DNA of 64,000 nt from Lentisphaeria bacterium (GTDB lineage: Bacteria > Verrucomicrobiota > Lentisphaeria > Victivallales > Victivallaceae): the NCBI GenBank assembly GCA_900768515.1, contig CAAGDG010000182.1, positions 32,516 through 96,515 on the forward strand, read 5' to 3'. Shown one piece after another: positions 50,650 to 59,900 of this stretch. Position 1 is the stretch's first letter. Each line of letters starts with the position of its first letter. Under the pieces are notes generated by a model that saw only the letters and a list, made by a program, of their open reading frames with translations, was not told where the DNA came from and made no database searches. Position numbers and translations under genes: made by a program.

Positions 50650-51379
50650 TGCCACCGATTTTTTGAGAACGCCGATCTGGTACCCGGTTCTGGCCGGCCA
50701 TACCTTTCTGACGTCCTTCGTCAAATTGCGTTCGGATTCGATTGCGGCGCTGATCGCGGGCAAAAGTTCGGTTGACGACGATCCCCCCAACCTCGCCGTC
50801 AAAGCCGTGATCGAGGATCTGCGCCAGCCGATGGCCAACATTCCGGGCAACTGCTTTGTGACGGTGGACCGCTGCGCCCCTACCGATACGGAACGGTTCC
50901 GGTCCAAGCGCGGGGCGGTCTTTTCCCCGGAGAGTGCGTGGAAGTTCCTCTGCCGCAGCGAGAAAGTGCGGGAATCCGCCCGGCGTGGCGAGGTGGAATA
51001 CCTCTGTCTGCGCCCCTTCCGGCGCATGAACCGGACCCGGGAATTCCGGCTCTTCATCCGTGACGGAAAACTGTCCGCGATGAGCCAGTACTACCTGATC
51101 CGCCATTTCCGCCGGCTGGAACGGATGCGCAATTTCTACTGGAATCAGGCGGAAGAGTTTGTGGAACGGATCGCCTGGATGATGCCGATCAAAACCCTGG
51201 TCATGGACATCTACTTCACCAGCAGTGATCAAATACTGATCATCGACCTCAACCCGTGGGGGGAGCCGACCGATCCGCTGATGCTTCGCTCCTGGGACCG
51301 GGACTGGAGCAAACCGGCGGGCATCGTCCTGATGGATCCGCCCACCCGGATTTCCGGAGACGTCAATATCTCCTTCTGA
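50642..51379 (+). CDS. CDC123/D123-family protein (bacterial)
   Basis: This 245-residue protein matches the D123 family, whose eukaryotic member Cdc123 is an ATP-grasp assembly factor for translation initiation factor eIF2. Visible signatures are REFRLFIRDGKLSAMSQYY, then VMDIYFTSSDQILIIDLNPWG and EPTDPLMLRSWD. The Asp/Asn of DLNPWG are the metal-binding residues of the fold. The N-terminal FVTVDRCAPTD aligns with the family KLNWSAPRD segment, but its Lys appears replaced by Thr. The substrate in bacteria is unknown. It follows def and a membrane protein in one overlapping unit, and a terminator follows. Confidence 0.82.
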   Translation: MSDATDFLRTPIWYPVLAGHTFLTSFVKLRSDSIAALIAGKSSVDDDPPNLAVKAVIEDLRQPMANIPGNCFVTVDRCAPTDTERFRSKRGAVFSPESAWKFLCRSEKVRESARRGEVEYLCLRPFRRMNRTREFRLFIRDGKLSAMSQYYLIRHFRRLERMRNFYWNQAEEFVERIAWMMPIKTLVMDIYFTSSDQILIIDLNPWGEPTDPLMLRSWDRDWSKPAGIVLMDPPTRISGDVNISF

Positions 51380-51412
51380 ATCTTTCAATTCAACAAAAAT
51401 ATTAAACTTTTT

Positions 51413-51456
51413 ATCATTATCGGTTGTTTTCTTCAACCGGTGATGATATTTTTTAT
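51413..51456 (+). terminator. Intrinsic terminator after the CDC123-like gene
   Basis: A 14-bp stem (51413-51426 with 51434-51447, two G-T pairs) and a TTTTCTT loop are followed by ATTTTTTAT. Confidence 0.8.
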
Positions 51457-51527
51457 CGTACTGTCCGAAAGAGAGGAATCCGACGGAACGGCAAACGGTT
51501 TCACAGATCCTGCAGGAGGAATCGAAC

Positions 51528-52601
51528 ATGAAAAAAGAAAAAGCCAGAGTTGCGTTTTTCGACACCAAACCATACGATCGAGAGTTTTTCGACGCCGCCA
51601 ACCGGAAGTTCGGATTCGACATCACGTATTTTGAAACCCGGCTTCATCCGGCTTCCGCACGGATGGCGGCGGGATTTGACGCGGTGTGCGCCTTTGTCAA
51701 CGACGATCTTTCGAAAGACACGATCGAAGTTCTCCATGAAGAGGGCGTCGAGGCGATTGCCATGCGGTGCGCAGGCTACAACAACGTCGACCTTGCGGCG
51801 GCGTTCGGCCGGATCATGGTCATGCGGGTGCCCGGATATTCGCCCTACGCGGTGGCGGAATACACGCTCGGAATGCTCCTGACGCTGAACCGCTCGCTGC
51901 ACCGCGCCTACAACCGGGTGCGGGACAACAACTTTTCCATCAACGGATTTCTCGGCTTCGACCTGCGGGGAAAAACCTTCGGCATCATCGGAACCGGCAA
52001 GATCGGCAGAGTGTTCGCCGAGCTGCTGCAGGGGTTCGGCGTGAGGATTCTGGGGTACGACATGTATCCGTCTCAGGAGGCCGCGGAAAAGCTGCATATC
52101 GAATATGTCCCGCTCGAAACCCTCTATCGGGAGTCGGATGTGATCTCCCTGCACTGCCCGCTGACTCCGGAAAACGTCTATATGATCAATGCTGAAAGCA
52201 TTGCGCAGATGAAGGACGGCGTCTACATCATCAACACCAGCCGCGGAAAGCTGATCGACACAGCCGCTCTGATCGCCGGACTCAAAAGCCGCAAAATCGG
52301 CGGCGCCGGGCTTGACGTCTACGAGGAGGAGAGCGAATACTTCTTTGAAGACCGTTCCAATGCGGCGATCAATGATGACGTGCTGGCGCGACTCTTCACT
52401 TTCCCGAATGTGCTGGTCACCTCCCATCAGGCGTTTTTCACCCGGGAGGCGCTGACCAACATCGCCGACGTCACGCTCTCCAACCTCAAGGCGTTCTTCG
52501 ACGGCGGCGAACTGGTCAACTGCATCTGCATGGAATGCGACGGCACCCGTCAGTGTCCCGGCAAGGCGCCGGACGCTCCGCCCTGCAAAAGGCGGAAGTG
52601 A
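51528..52601 (+). CDS. D-2-hydroxyacid dehydrogenase, D-lactate dehydrogenase-like
   Basis: This 357-residue NAD-dependent enzyme has the Rossmann motif GIIGTGKIGRVFAELL, catalytic Arg in NTSRGKLID, Glu in GLDVYEEESEYF and His in VTSHQAFFT. The NAAINDDVLARL and YEEESEYFFEDRS segments fit fermentative D-lactate dehydrogenase (LdhA), which reduces pyruvate. The last 30 residues are an added Cys-rich basic tail (NCICMEC, CPGKAPDAPPCKRRK) not typical of LdhA. GCAGGAGG-type ribosome site upstream. In this anaerobe it would regenerate NAD+. Confidence 0.85.
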   Translation: MKKEKARVAFFDTKPYDREFFDAANRKFGFDITYFETRLHPASARMAAGFDAVCAFVNDDLSKDTIEVLHEEGVEAIAMRCAGYNNVDLAAAFGRIMVMRVPGYSPYAVAEYTLGMLLTLNRSLHRAYNRVRDNNFSINGFLGFDLRGKTFGIIGTGKIGRVFAELLQGFGVRILGYDMYPSQEAAEKLHIEYVPLETLYRESDVISLHCPLTPENVYMINAESIAQMKDGVYIINTSRGKLIDTAALIAGLKSRKIGGAGLDVYEEESEYFFEDRSNAAINDDVLARLFTFPNVLVTSHQAFFTREALTNIADVTLSNLKAFFDGGELVNCICMECDGTRQCPGKAPDAPPCKRRK

Positions 52602-52611
52602 AAGAACCGGT

Positions 52612-53199
52612 TCAATCCCTCATTGCGGCGCCCACCCGGGCTTTGAATGACTCCCACCGCTTCTCTTCCAGAATGCGGTGGGGGCAGTTTTTTCCGCTCC
52701 AGTCCTGATGCTTGCGCAGTGCGCTGAGCGGGAGGTTGTACTTCCGCAGCAGCCAGGCGGCGAGCAGTACGCCGTTCTCCTCGGCGCGACGGTACTCCCA
52801 GTCGCGCTCTCCGGTGCAGCGGCTGCGGCAGATCTCAATGCCGATACTGTTCCGGTTGCCGGGGCCTTTCGCCCCGTCGCCGGCGTGCCATCCGCTCACG
52901 TTCAGCGGCAGAATCTGAATCGCCTCGTTCTCGTCGACCGCGAAATGGAAGGAGATGTATTGCTTGTCCCGTCGATTGTTGAGATAAGTGCGTTCGTTGA
53001 CCGCCGGACCGAAGTTCCAGGTGTTGTGGATGGTGATGTAACGGACGTCCGGCATGGGATTTCCATATTTGTACTTCAGATTGTATTCATTCTTCTCCAG
53101 AAGATCCTGCCGGATGGTCAGCCCCTTGTAATGCACCGTGGTACATCCGCAGACTCCCAGCAGGAACAGCGACGCAACGGCCCGCATCCAAACGTTCAT
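52612..53199 (-). CDS. N-acetylmuramoyl-L-alanine amidase-like lipoprotein (Amidase_2)
   Basis: This 195-residue exported protein has a lipoprotein signal (VASLFLLGVCGC). Its Amidase_2 domain shows zinc-site residues in ITIHNTW, SGWHAGDG and a C-terminal HQDWSGKNCPHRIL. It cleaves the bond between the sugar and peptide of peptidoglycan, probably in wall recycling or remodelling. ATG 53199 has GGGGAG upstream. It is convergent with the dehydrogenase gene. Confidence 0.88.
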   Translation of the reverse strand: MNVWMRAVASLFLLGVCGCTTVHYKGLTIRQDLLEKNEYNLKYKYGNPMPDVRYITIHNTWNFGPAVNERTYLNNRRDKQYISFHFAVDENEAIQILPLNVSGWHAGDGAKGPGNRNSIGIEICRSRCTGERDWEYRRAEENGVLLAAWLLRKYNLPLSALRKHQDWSGKNCPHRILEEKRWESFKARVGAAMRD

Positions 53200-53339
53200 G
53201 TTCCGCACTCCCCGGTAAATAGTTCTTTTCGTCAACCATAGCACCTCCCGGGGAAGATTTCAATGGCGGCGATTGCATTGTGCCGGATGAAGTGTTATAT
53301 TTCAGCATTGATCACACATTATACGGGAGAAATCCGGGG

Positions 53340-54146
53340 ATGGAGCAACTGAAACTGGAACGGCCGCTGGCCGTCTTCGACATTGAGAGCACCGGCGTCA
53401 TGCCGCAGCGCGACCGGATCGTCGAGATCGCGGTTCTGAAGATTTTTCCGGACGGCAGAAGCCAGAACACGGTGCGCCGCCTGAATCCGGAAATGCCGAT
53501 TCCGCCCGGGGCCACCGCGGTCCACGGGATCACCGACGCCGACGTGGCCGACTGCCCGACCTTTCTGCTGATTGCGGAAAAACTCTACCGCTACCTTTCG
53601 GACTGCGACCTGGCCGGATACAACATCACCGGATTCGACATTCCCCTGCTGGAAGCGGAATTCCGGCGGGCGGGATTTGAGTTCAAGGTAGACGACCGCA
53701 AGGTGATCGACGCCTACAACATCTTCTGCAAGCTCTATCCGAGAACGCTGACCGCGGCCTACTCCTTCTTCTGCGGCAAGGAGCTGGAAGGGGCGCACGG
53801 CGCGGCGGCCGACACCGCCGCCACCTGGGAGGTGCTGCTCGGCCAGCTGGAACGCCATCCGGAGCTGCCGCGGGAACTCGGTGCGCTGGCGGCCCTCGCG
53901 GATCTGGCGGGGCCGGACGCGGGGGACCGTACCCGGAGATTCAAATGGAGCGGCGATGAAGTGATCGTCAACTTCGGAAAAAACGCGGGACGCGCATTGC
54001 GGGAGGTTGCGGCGAACGATCCGGGCTTCCTGCGCTGGATTGTCCGTTCCGACTTCAGCGATGAGGTTAAAACCATCGCCAACAACGCGCTGCTCGGGAA
54101 ATTCCCGATCCGGAAGGCGGCGGAAGGTGAACAGACCGAAGGCTGA
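53340..54146 (+). CDS. DnaQ-type 3'-5' exonuclease
   Basis: This 268-residue protein has the DEDDh exonuclease motifs: FDIESTG (Exo I, residues about 14-20), NITGFDIPLLEAEF (Exo II), and HGAAADTAATWEVL (Exo III, HxAxxD). After the nuclease domain, a 60-residue C-terminal part (FKWSGDEVIVNFGKNAGRAL, GFLRWIV) looks like a small beta/alpha motif seen in exonuclease proteins of PVC and Bacteroidetes. It may proofread or repair DNA. The following gene starts inside its end. Confidence 0.85.
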   Translation: MEQLKLERPLAVFDIESTGVMPQRDRIVEIAVLKIFPDGRSQNTVRRLNPEMPIPPGATAVHGITDADVADCPTFLLIAEKLYRYLSDCDLAGYNITGFDIPLLEAEFRRAGFEFKVDDRKVIDAYNIFCKLYPRTLTAAYSFFCGKELEGAHGAAADTAATWEVLLGQLERHPELPRELGALAALADLAGPDAGDRTRRFKWSGDEVIVNFGKNAGRALREVAANDPGFLRWIVRSDFSDEVKTIANNALLGKFPIRKAAEGEQTEG

Positions 54147-54981
54147 AATCGCAAGCCTCCTCTCGCTTCTTGACGACGAGAACGAGGAGGTCGCGGTCAA
54201 TGCGATGGCCGAACTGCTCTACCGCGAGGAGGAACTCGGCTACGCCCTCGCCGAACTGCAGGAGGGAGAGAATCCCCTCGCCCGCCGCCGCGCCCATCAG
54301 CTGCAGGCGGCGATCACGCTGCGCCGCCGCCGCCGGGAGTTTCTCCGGCGGCTGGACGCGCCCAGAATCAATCTGGCGGAGGGACTGATCGAGGTTCATC
54401 TGCAGTGGTACGACAACGATTCCCGGCCCGGACTGATCAAATTGTGGAACGATTTTCAACTCGAAGCGCACCGGTGTCCGCTGCAGACGCTGGAGAACCT
54501 CTCCTACTTCATGCGCAAGAGCGGATTCTCCGCCATGCCGGAGACCACGCTGCATCCGGAATATTACTGCATCGGACCGGTCATCGAGAACCATATCGGA
54601 TCCGCGGCGCTGCTGTGCGGAATTCTCCTTGAGATCGCCGATCCGTCACTCCCGCTCAAAATGGTGCGGGTGCTGGGAGATTTCGGACTTTACGACGGCG
54701 ACGGCCGGCTGCTGGTTCCGGCCCACGACTGGCAGATCTGCGCAGCGCCCGGCATCGAACACTGCGAATTCTGGAGTCCTCGGACGCTGCTCAAATTTGC
54801 GTCGACCAATCTCTTCTCCGCCGCGGTCAACAGCGACAGTTTCCGCTACGTGCTGACCATCGCCCAGGCGCTGAGCGGAACAGGAGACGACGAGGCGCTC
54901 GACTACCTGCCCTACCCCTACCATCCCAGCGGCGAAGATCCGGATGAGGATTCCGGCAAAAGCCCGTCCGAACGGTTGTAA
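54127..54981 (+). CDS. Protein of unknown function (possibly SirB1/transglutaminase-like)
   Basis: This 284-residue soluble protein starts at a GTG (54127) overlapping the exonuclease gene by 20 nt. The N-terminus (SLLSLLDDENEEVAVNAMAELLYREEE) looks like HEAT-type helices. The central segment (LENLSYFMRKSGFSAMPETTLHPEYYCIGPVIENHIGSAALLCGILLEIAD, given only as landmarks YFMRKSGF and IENHIGSAALLCGI) faintly recalls SirB1-type proteins, but no catalytic triad can be assigned. I do not recognise it with confidence. Confidence 0.6.
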   Translation: MNRPKAEIASLLSLLDDENEEVAVNAMAELLYREEELGYALAELQEGENPLARRRAHQLQAAITLRRRRREFLRRLDAPRINLAEGLIEVHLQWYDNDSRPGLIKLWNDFQLEAHRCPLQTLENLSYFMRKSGFSAMPETTLHPEYYCIGPVIENHIGSAALLCGILLEIADPSLPLKMVRVLGDFGLYDGDGRLLVPAHDWQICAAPGIEHCEFWSPRTLLKFASTNLFSAAVNSDSFRYVLTIAQALSGTGDDEALDYLPYPYHPSGEDPDEDSGKSPSERL

Positions 54982-55048
54982 ACGGGGAAAACAGTGTTAC
55001 ATTATGAAGAGCAGGCAATAACGAAACCACAAACAGGGTATTTTCAAT

Positions 55049-55642
55049 ATGGACACATCGCGACAGGCCGAGGTCGTCCGCGCCACCGCGGAGACCGATA
55101 TCCGGGTCAAGCTCAACCTTGACGGCACCGGCGCAAGCCGGATCGACACCGGGGTGCCGTTTCTGGATCACATGCTCACACTCTTCGCCCGGCACGGCTT
55201 CTTCGATCTGGAGGTCACGGCGAAGGGGGATCTGGCGGTGGACTACCACCACACCTTTGAAGACCTCGGACTGGTGCTGGGCGAGGCGATCGCCCGCGCC
55301 GCCGGCGACAAAAAGGGAATCCGCCGTTACGGAAACTTTCTGCTGCCGATGGATGAGGCACTGGTTCTGGTCGCGCTCGATCTCTCCGGCCGTCCCTGGC
55401 TCGGATACGAGATTGCCTCCCCCGCGCCGCGGGTGCTGGACATTGATGTGCGGCTCTTCCATGAATTTTTCCAGGCGCTCTGCGTGAAGGCCGGGATGAA
55501 CCTGCACATCCGGAAGCTGGCCGGCGAAGAGGTGCACCACGTCTTCGAAGCGGTCTTCAAAGGCTTTGCGAAAGCACTCGACCAGGCGGTCGGAATCGAT
55601 CCGCGGATTGCGGGCGTGCTTTCCACCAAAGGGTCGCTCTGA
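55049..55642 (+). CDS. hisB: Imidazoleglycerol-phosphate dehydratase
   Basis: This 197-residue enzyme catalyses the sixth step of histidine synthesis. The two metal-binding repeats are FLDHMLTLFARHG and VDYHHTFEDLGLVLGEA, with a second set FHEFFQALCVKAGMNLHI and GEEVHHVFEAVFKGF. It is the monofunctional form. No other his gene is near, so the pathway is dispersed in this genome. Confidence 0.95.
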   Translation: MDTSRQAEVVRATAETDIRVKLNLDGTGASRIDTGVPFLDHMLTLFARHGFFDLEVTAKGDLAVDYHHTFEDLGLVLGEAIARAAGDKKGIRRYGNFLLPMDEALVLVALDLSGRPWLGYEIASPAPRVLDIDVRLFHEFFQALCVKAGMNLHIRKLAGEEVHHVFEAVFKGFAKALDQAVGIDPRIAGVLSTKGSL

Positions 55643-55659
55643 TCCGGGGAGTTTGAATC

Positions 55660-56913
55660 GTGAGTTCCAGAGCGATGCGTTTCGGACGCTATGATTTTGC
55701 GTCCTTCAGTTGTTTCATCGCGTATGCCGGCTGTTCGGTCGTCATTCCGGTGATTCTGGTTCAGATCGCCCGCGCGCTCCACTTTCCCCTGGAGGAGGAG
55801 GGTGGCAAGGGACTCGGCGGGGCGCTCCAGCTCGGCCGCAGCATTCCGATGGTGGTTTCGATGATCTTCTGCGGATTCGCCGCCGCCCGGTGGGGCAAGG
55901 TCCGGTCGCTCGGCGTGGCGACGATCATCATGGCGACGGGCATTCTGCTCGCCTCGCTCTCCCCCTCCTACGCGCTTCTCTTCGCGGCGGTCGCCGTCGC
56001 CGGCCTCGGCGAAGGGGTGGTCGAGGGGCTGGCGACGCCGGTGCTGCAGGACATCCATCCGGATGAACCGGGCCGCTACATCAACTTCGGCCACTCCTTC
56101 TGGTCGATCGGCGTGGTAGCCGCGACGGTCGGAGCCGGCGCTCTGGTCGCCTTCTGCGGAGTCTCCTGGCGCTGGATTCTGGCGATCGTGGGAGTTGCCG
56201 CACTGGTGCCTGCGATCCTGTTTCTGCTCCCCTACCACGGTCCGCAGAAACCGGACCGCTCCCGCCAACTGCCCGGCGCGGTGGTGCGCGGACAGGCGGC
56301 GCGGCTGCTCACCAATCCCCATTTCTGGCTCTTTTTCGTCGCGATGTTTCTGGCCGGCGGCGGGGAGTTCTGCCTGACCTTCTGGGTGGCCAGCTTCATC
56401 GAGCTGAGTTTCGGAGGCACCGCCTGGACCGGGGGACTCGGCACCGCCAGCTTCGCGGCCGGCATGATCGTCGGCCGGATGGTCTCCGGAGTCATGGTCT
56501 CACAGGCGAAACTGCGGAACCTGATCGTGGCGGCGGCAGTGGCGGGGACACTGCTTTCGCTGCTGCCACCGGTGCTGAATTCCCTGGCTCCGCTTTTTGG
56601 AGTGCTCTTCCTGATCGGCATTACAGTCGGCCCCTTCTGGCCGAGCATCCAGAGCTACTGCGTCGACCGGGTCAAGGGGGATTCGACCATGATCTACATC
56701 ATCCTCTCCTGCGCCGGCGTGCCGGGGTGCGGGTTCTTCGCCTGGCTGATGGGAGCGCTTGCCGACCATTTCGGTCAAAGCGACGGACTGCGGATCTCCT
56801 TCTATCTGGTTCCGCTCTGCTTCGCGCTGATCGGCGTGCTGATCGGAACGGACTGGCTTCTGCTCCGCAAGATCGGCAGACGGCCGAAATCCGCGAACCG
56901 GGAGCGGAACTGA
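55660..56913 (+). CDS. Major facilitator superfamily transporter
   Basis: This 417-residue protein has about twelve hydrophobic helices. MFS-like loops are AARWGKVRSLG between early helices and GRMVSGVMVSQAKLRN in the second half. The start is GTG (55660) with GGGGAG eight bases upstream. The substrate is unknown. Its stop overlaps the hrpA start by one base (TGATG). Confidence 0.85.
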   Translation: MSSRAMRFGRYDFASFSCFIAYAGCSVVIPVILVQIARALHFPLEEEGGKGLGGALQLGRSIPMVVSMIFCGFAAARWGKVRSLGVATIIMATGILLASLSPSYALLFAAVAVAGLGEGVVEGLATPVLQDIHPDEPGRYINFGHSFWSIGVVAATVGAGALVAFCGVSWRWILAIVGVAALVPAILFLLPYHGPQKPDRSRQLPGAVVRGQAARLLTNPHFWLFFVAMFLAGGGEFCLTFWVASFIELSFGGTAWTGGLGTASFAAGMIVGRMVSGVMVSQAKLRNLIVAAAVAGTLLSLLPPVLNSLAPLFGVLFLIGITVGPFWPSIQSYCVDRVKGDSTMIYIILSCAGVPGCGFFAWLMGALADHFGQSDGLRISFYLVPLCFALIGVLIGTDWLLLRKIGRRPKSANRERN

Positions 56914-59900
56914 TGTCCTCCGCGCCTCCCGTGAAGCCGGAACTGGCGGCAAGCTGCGAACAGCTGGCGATCCGTTTTCCGGAGGAGCTTCCGATTGTCC
57001 GGCATGTGGACGAAATCCGGGAGGCATGGAGCCGCCGGCAGGTGATCATCGTCGGCGGCGACACCGGCAGCGGCAAGACCACCCAGCTGCCGAAAATCGC
57101 ACTTTCGCTGGGATTCGGCCGGACCGGACGGATCGGCTGCACCCAGCCCCGCCGCCTGGCCGCGGTGGCGATGGCGCGACGCGAGGCACAGGAACTCGGC
57201 TGCGAATGCGGAACCGCGGTCGGTTACCAGGTCCGGTTCGACGACCGGACCTGCCGGGAGACGGCGCTCAAGTTCATGACCGACGGCATTCTGCTGGCCG
57301 AGATCCGCAACGACCGGCGGCTGCGGCAGTACCAGACGCTGATCATCGACGAAGCGCATGAGCGTTCGCTGAACATCGACTTCATCCTGGGCTACCTCAA
57401 GGAGCTGCTGCCCCTGCGTCCCGATCTCCGGGTCGCAGTTTCGTCGGCGACGCTCGACCTCGAAGGATTTTCCAAATTTTTCGACGACGCGCCGGTGATC
57501 GCGGTCGAAGGGCGCACCTATCCGGTCGAAGACTACTTCATGCCGCCGGAGTATGATGAAGATCTCTCCACACAGATCGGGCGCGCGGTCGATTTCGTGA
57601 CCTCACTCGATCCGCGAGGCGACATTCTGACCTTCCTGCCCGGAGAACGGGAGATCCGCGAGGCGACCGATCTGCTGACCGGCCGGCGGCTGCCGCAGAC
57701 CGAAGTTCTGCCGCTCTTCGCGCGGCTGTCGGCGGCGGATCAGCAGCGGGTGTTTTCTCCGGGCGCCCGGCGCCGGATCATTCTGGCGACCAACGTGGCG
57801 GAAACCAGCGTAACCATTCCGCGCATCCGTTTTGTCATCGACTCCGGACTGGCGCGGATCAAACGGTTCAATCCCCGCACGCAGGTCGAGGAGCTGCAGA
57901 TCGAATCGATCAGCCAGGCGAGCGCCCGGCAGCGGCGGGGACGGTGCGGACGAATCGCGGACGGACTGTGCGTCCACCTCTATTCCGAAGACGATCTCAA
58001 CCGAGCCGCCCCTTACACCGATCCGGAAATCAAAAGGGCCAGCCTTGCCGGCGTGATTCTGCAGATGGCGTCGCTCGGACTGCCCCGGATCGACCGGTTT
58101 TCTTTCCTGAATCCGCCGCCGGCCGCCGCGGTACGGGAGGGAATCCGCACCCTCGAGGACCTGCGGGCACTCGACCATGCCGGCAGACCGACCCGCGAGG
58201 GGTGGCGTCTGGCTTCGCTTCCGATCGACCCCCACCTTGGGAAAATGCTGCTGGAGGGGGAGCGGCTCAAGGTGCTGCCGGAACTTCTGGCGATCACCTC
58301 CTTTCTGTCGATTCAGGATCCCCGGGAACGGCCGCAGGAGAAGCAGCAGGCGGCGGACGAGGCGCACCGCCGGTTCCGCGACCCGAAGTCGGACTTTCTG
58401 ACCGTGCTCAATCTCTGGAACGCGCTCTCGGCCCAGACCGGCTCCAACCGTTTGCTGCGCGGCTTCTGCAAACAGAACTTTTTGAATTTCAACCGGATCC
58501 GGGAGTGGCGGAATCTGGCCGCCGATCTTGCGGAAGCCGCGGCCGAACTCCGGTGGGAACGGGCGAAAATACCGGGGGTCCTGCCGGAACCGCCCTATGA
58601 ACCAGTTCACCGGGCGATCCTCGCCGGAATTCCGCGCCACATCGCCCGCTACCTGCCGGAGGAGCAGTACTTCCTCGGAACCGGGGGCCGGAAGTTCCTG
58701 ATTTTTCCCGGCTCCGGCCTCTACCGGAAACGTCCGGTTCCCGCCTGGATCATGTGCTTCGCCCTGGTGGAGACCAGCCGTCTTTTCGCGCGACAGAACG
58801 CGGAGATCAAGCCGGAATACCTCGAACTTGCCGCGCCCCATCTCTGCTCGAAGATCTACGACCAGCCGCGCTGGGATCCGGTCAGCGGATTTGTCTACGC
58901 GCGGGAACGGCTGACCTTCGGCGGACTTCTGATCCACGCCGGGCGGCGGGTCCACTATGCAAAAAGCCATCCGGTGGAGGCGCGCGAAATCTTCATCCGC
59001 GAAGCACTCGGCACCGGCGCGCTCTCCATCCCCGGAAGCTGGGTGGAGAAAAACGCCGCCGTGCTCGCCGACCTCGCCCGGATGGAGGAGAAGGTGCGCC
59101 GCCCCGGAACCATTCTCGATCCCGAGGCGGTTGTCCAGCACTACCTTACGCTGCTTCCCGCAGAAATCTGTTCGACCCGGTCGCTGCGGGAAATGATCGC
59201 CCACGACAGGCAGGATTATTCCATTGCCCCGGCCGACGCGATGCAGGAGCAATTCATCCGCTGGAAGAAGGAGGATTATCCTGACGAACTTAATTTCTCC
59301 GGACAGCGGTTCCGGCTCCGGTACGCCTTCGCACCCGGCGAACCCGAAGACGGAATCACGCTGACCGCCCCCGAAAGCCGGCTCAATCTGCTGCCCGGCA
59401 GCGTACTCGACTATCTGGTGCCGGGGTATCTGCCGGAAAAGGTGGAGCTGATGATCCGGGCCCTCCCGAAACCGGTCCGTCAGATGCTCGCGCCGATTTC
59501 GGAAACGACGGCCCGTTTTCTGGAATCGCTCGATGCCGGGGAGAGTTTCCGGGAAGAGCCTCTGGCCGTATCGCTGGCGGACTTCCTGTGCAATCTCTGC
59601 GGCGAACCGGTCGCGCCCGGCGCTTTTGACGCGGTCCGGCTGCCGGAACATCTGATCATGAAACTGGAGGTGGTCGACGACTCCGGCCGGTCGCTCGGAA
59701 TCCGCCGTGAAATGCCGGAACAGCTCCGGACCGGTTCCCGGCTGAGCGGCTCGGTCCGCGCAGCCCGCGCGTTCACCCGGAGCGGCTGCACCGCCTGGCC
59801 GGGAGAAGGAGCGCTTCCCGCCGAAGTGGAACTGCCCGGAGGCCGCAAAGCCTATCCCGCCCTCTGCGACGAAGGAGAGAGTGTCGGACAGGCGCTCTAC

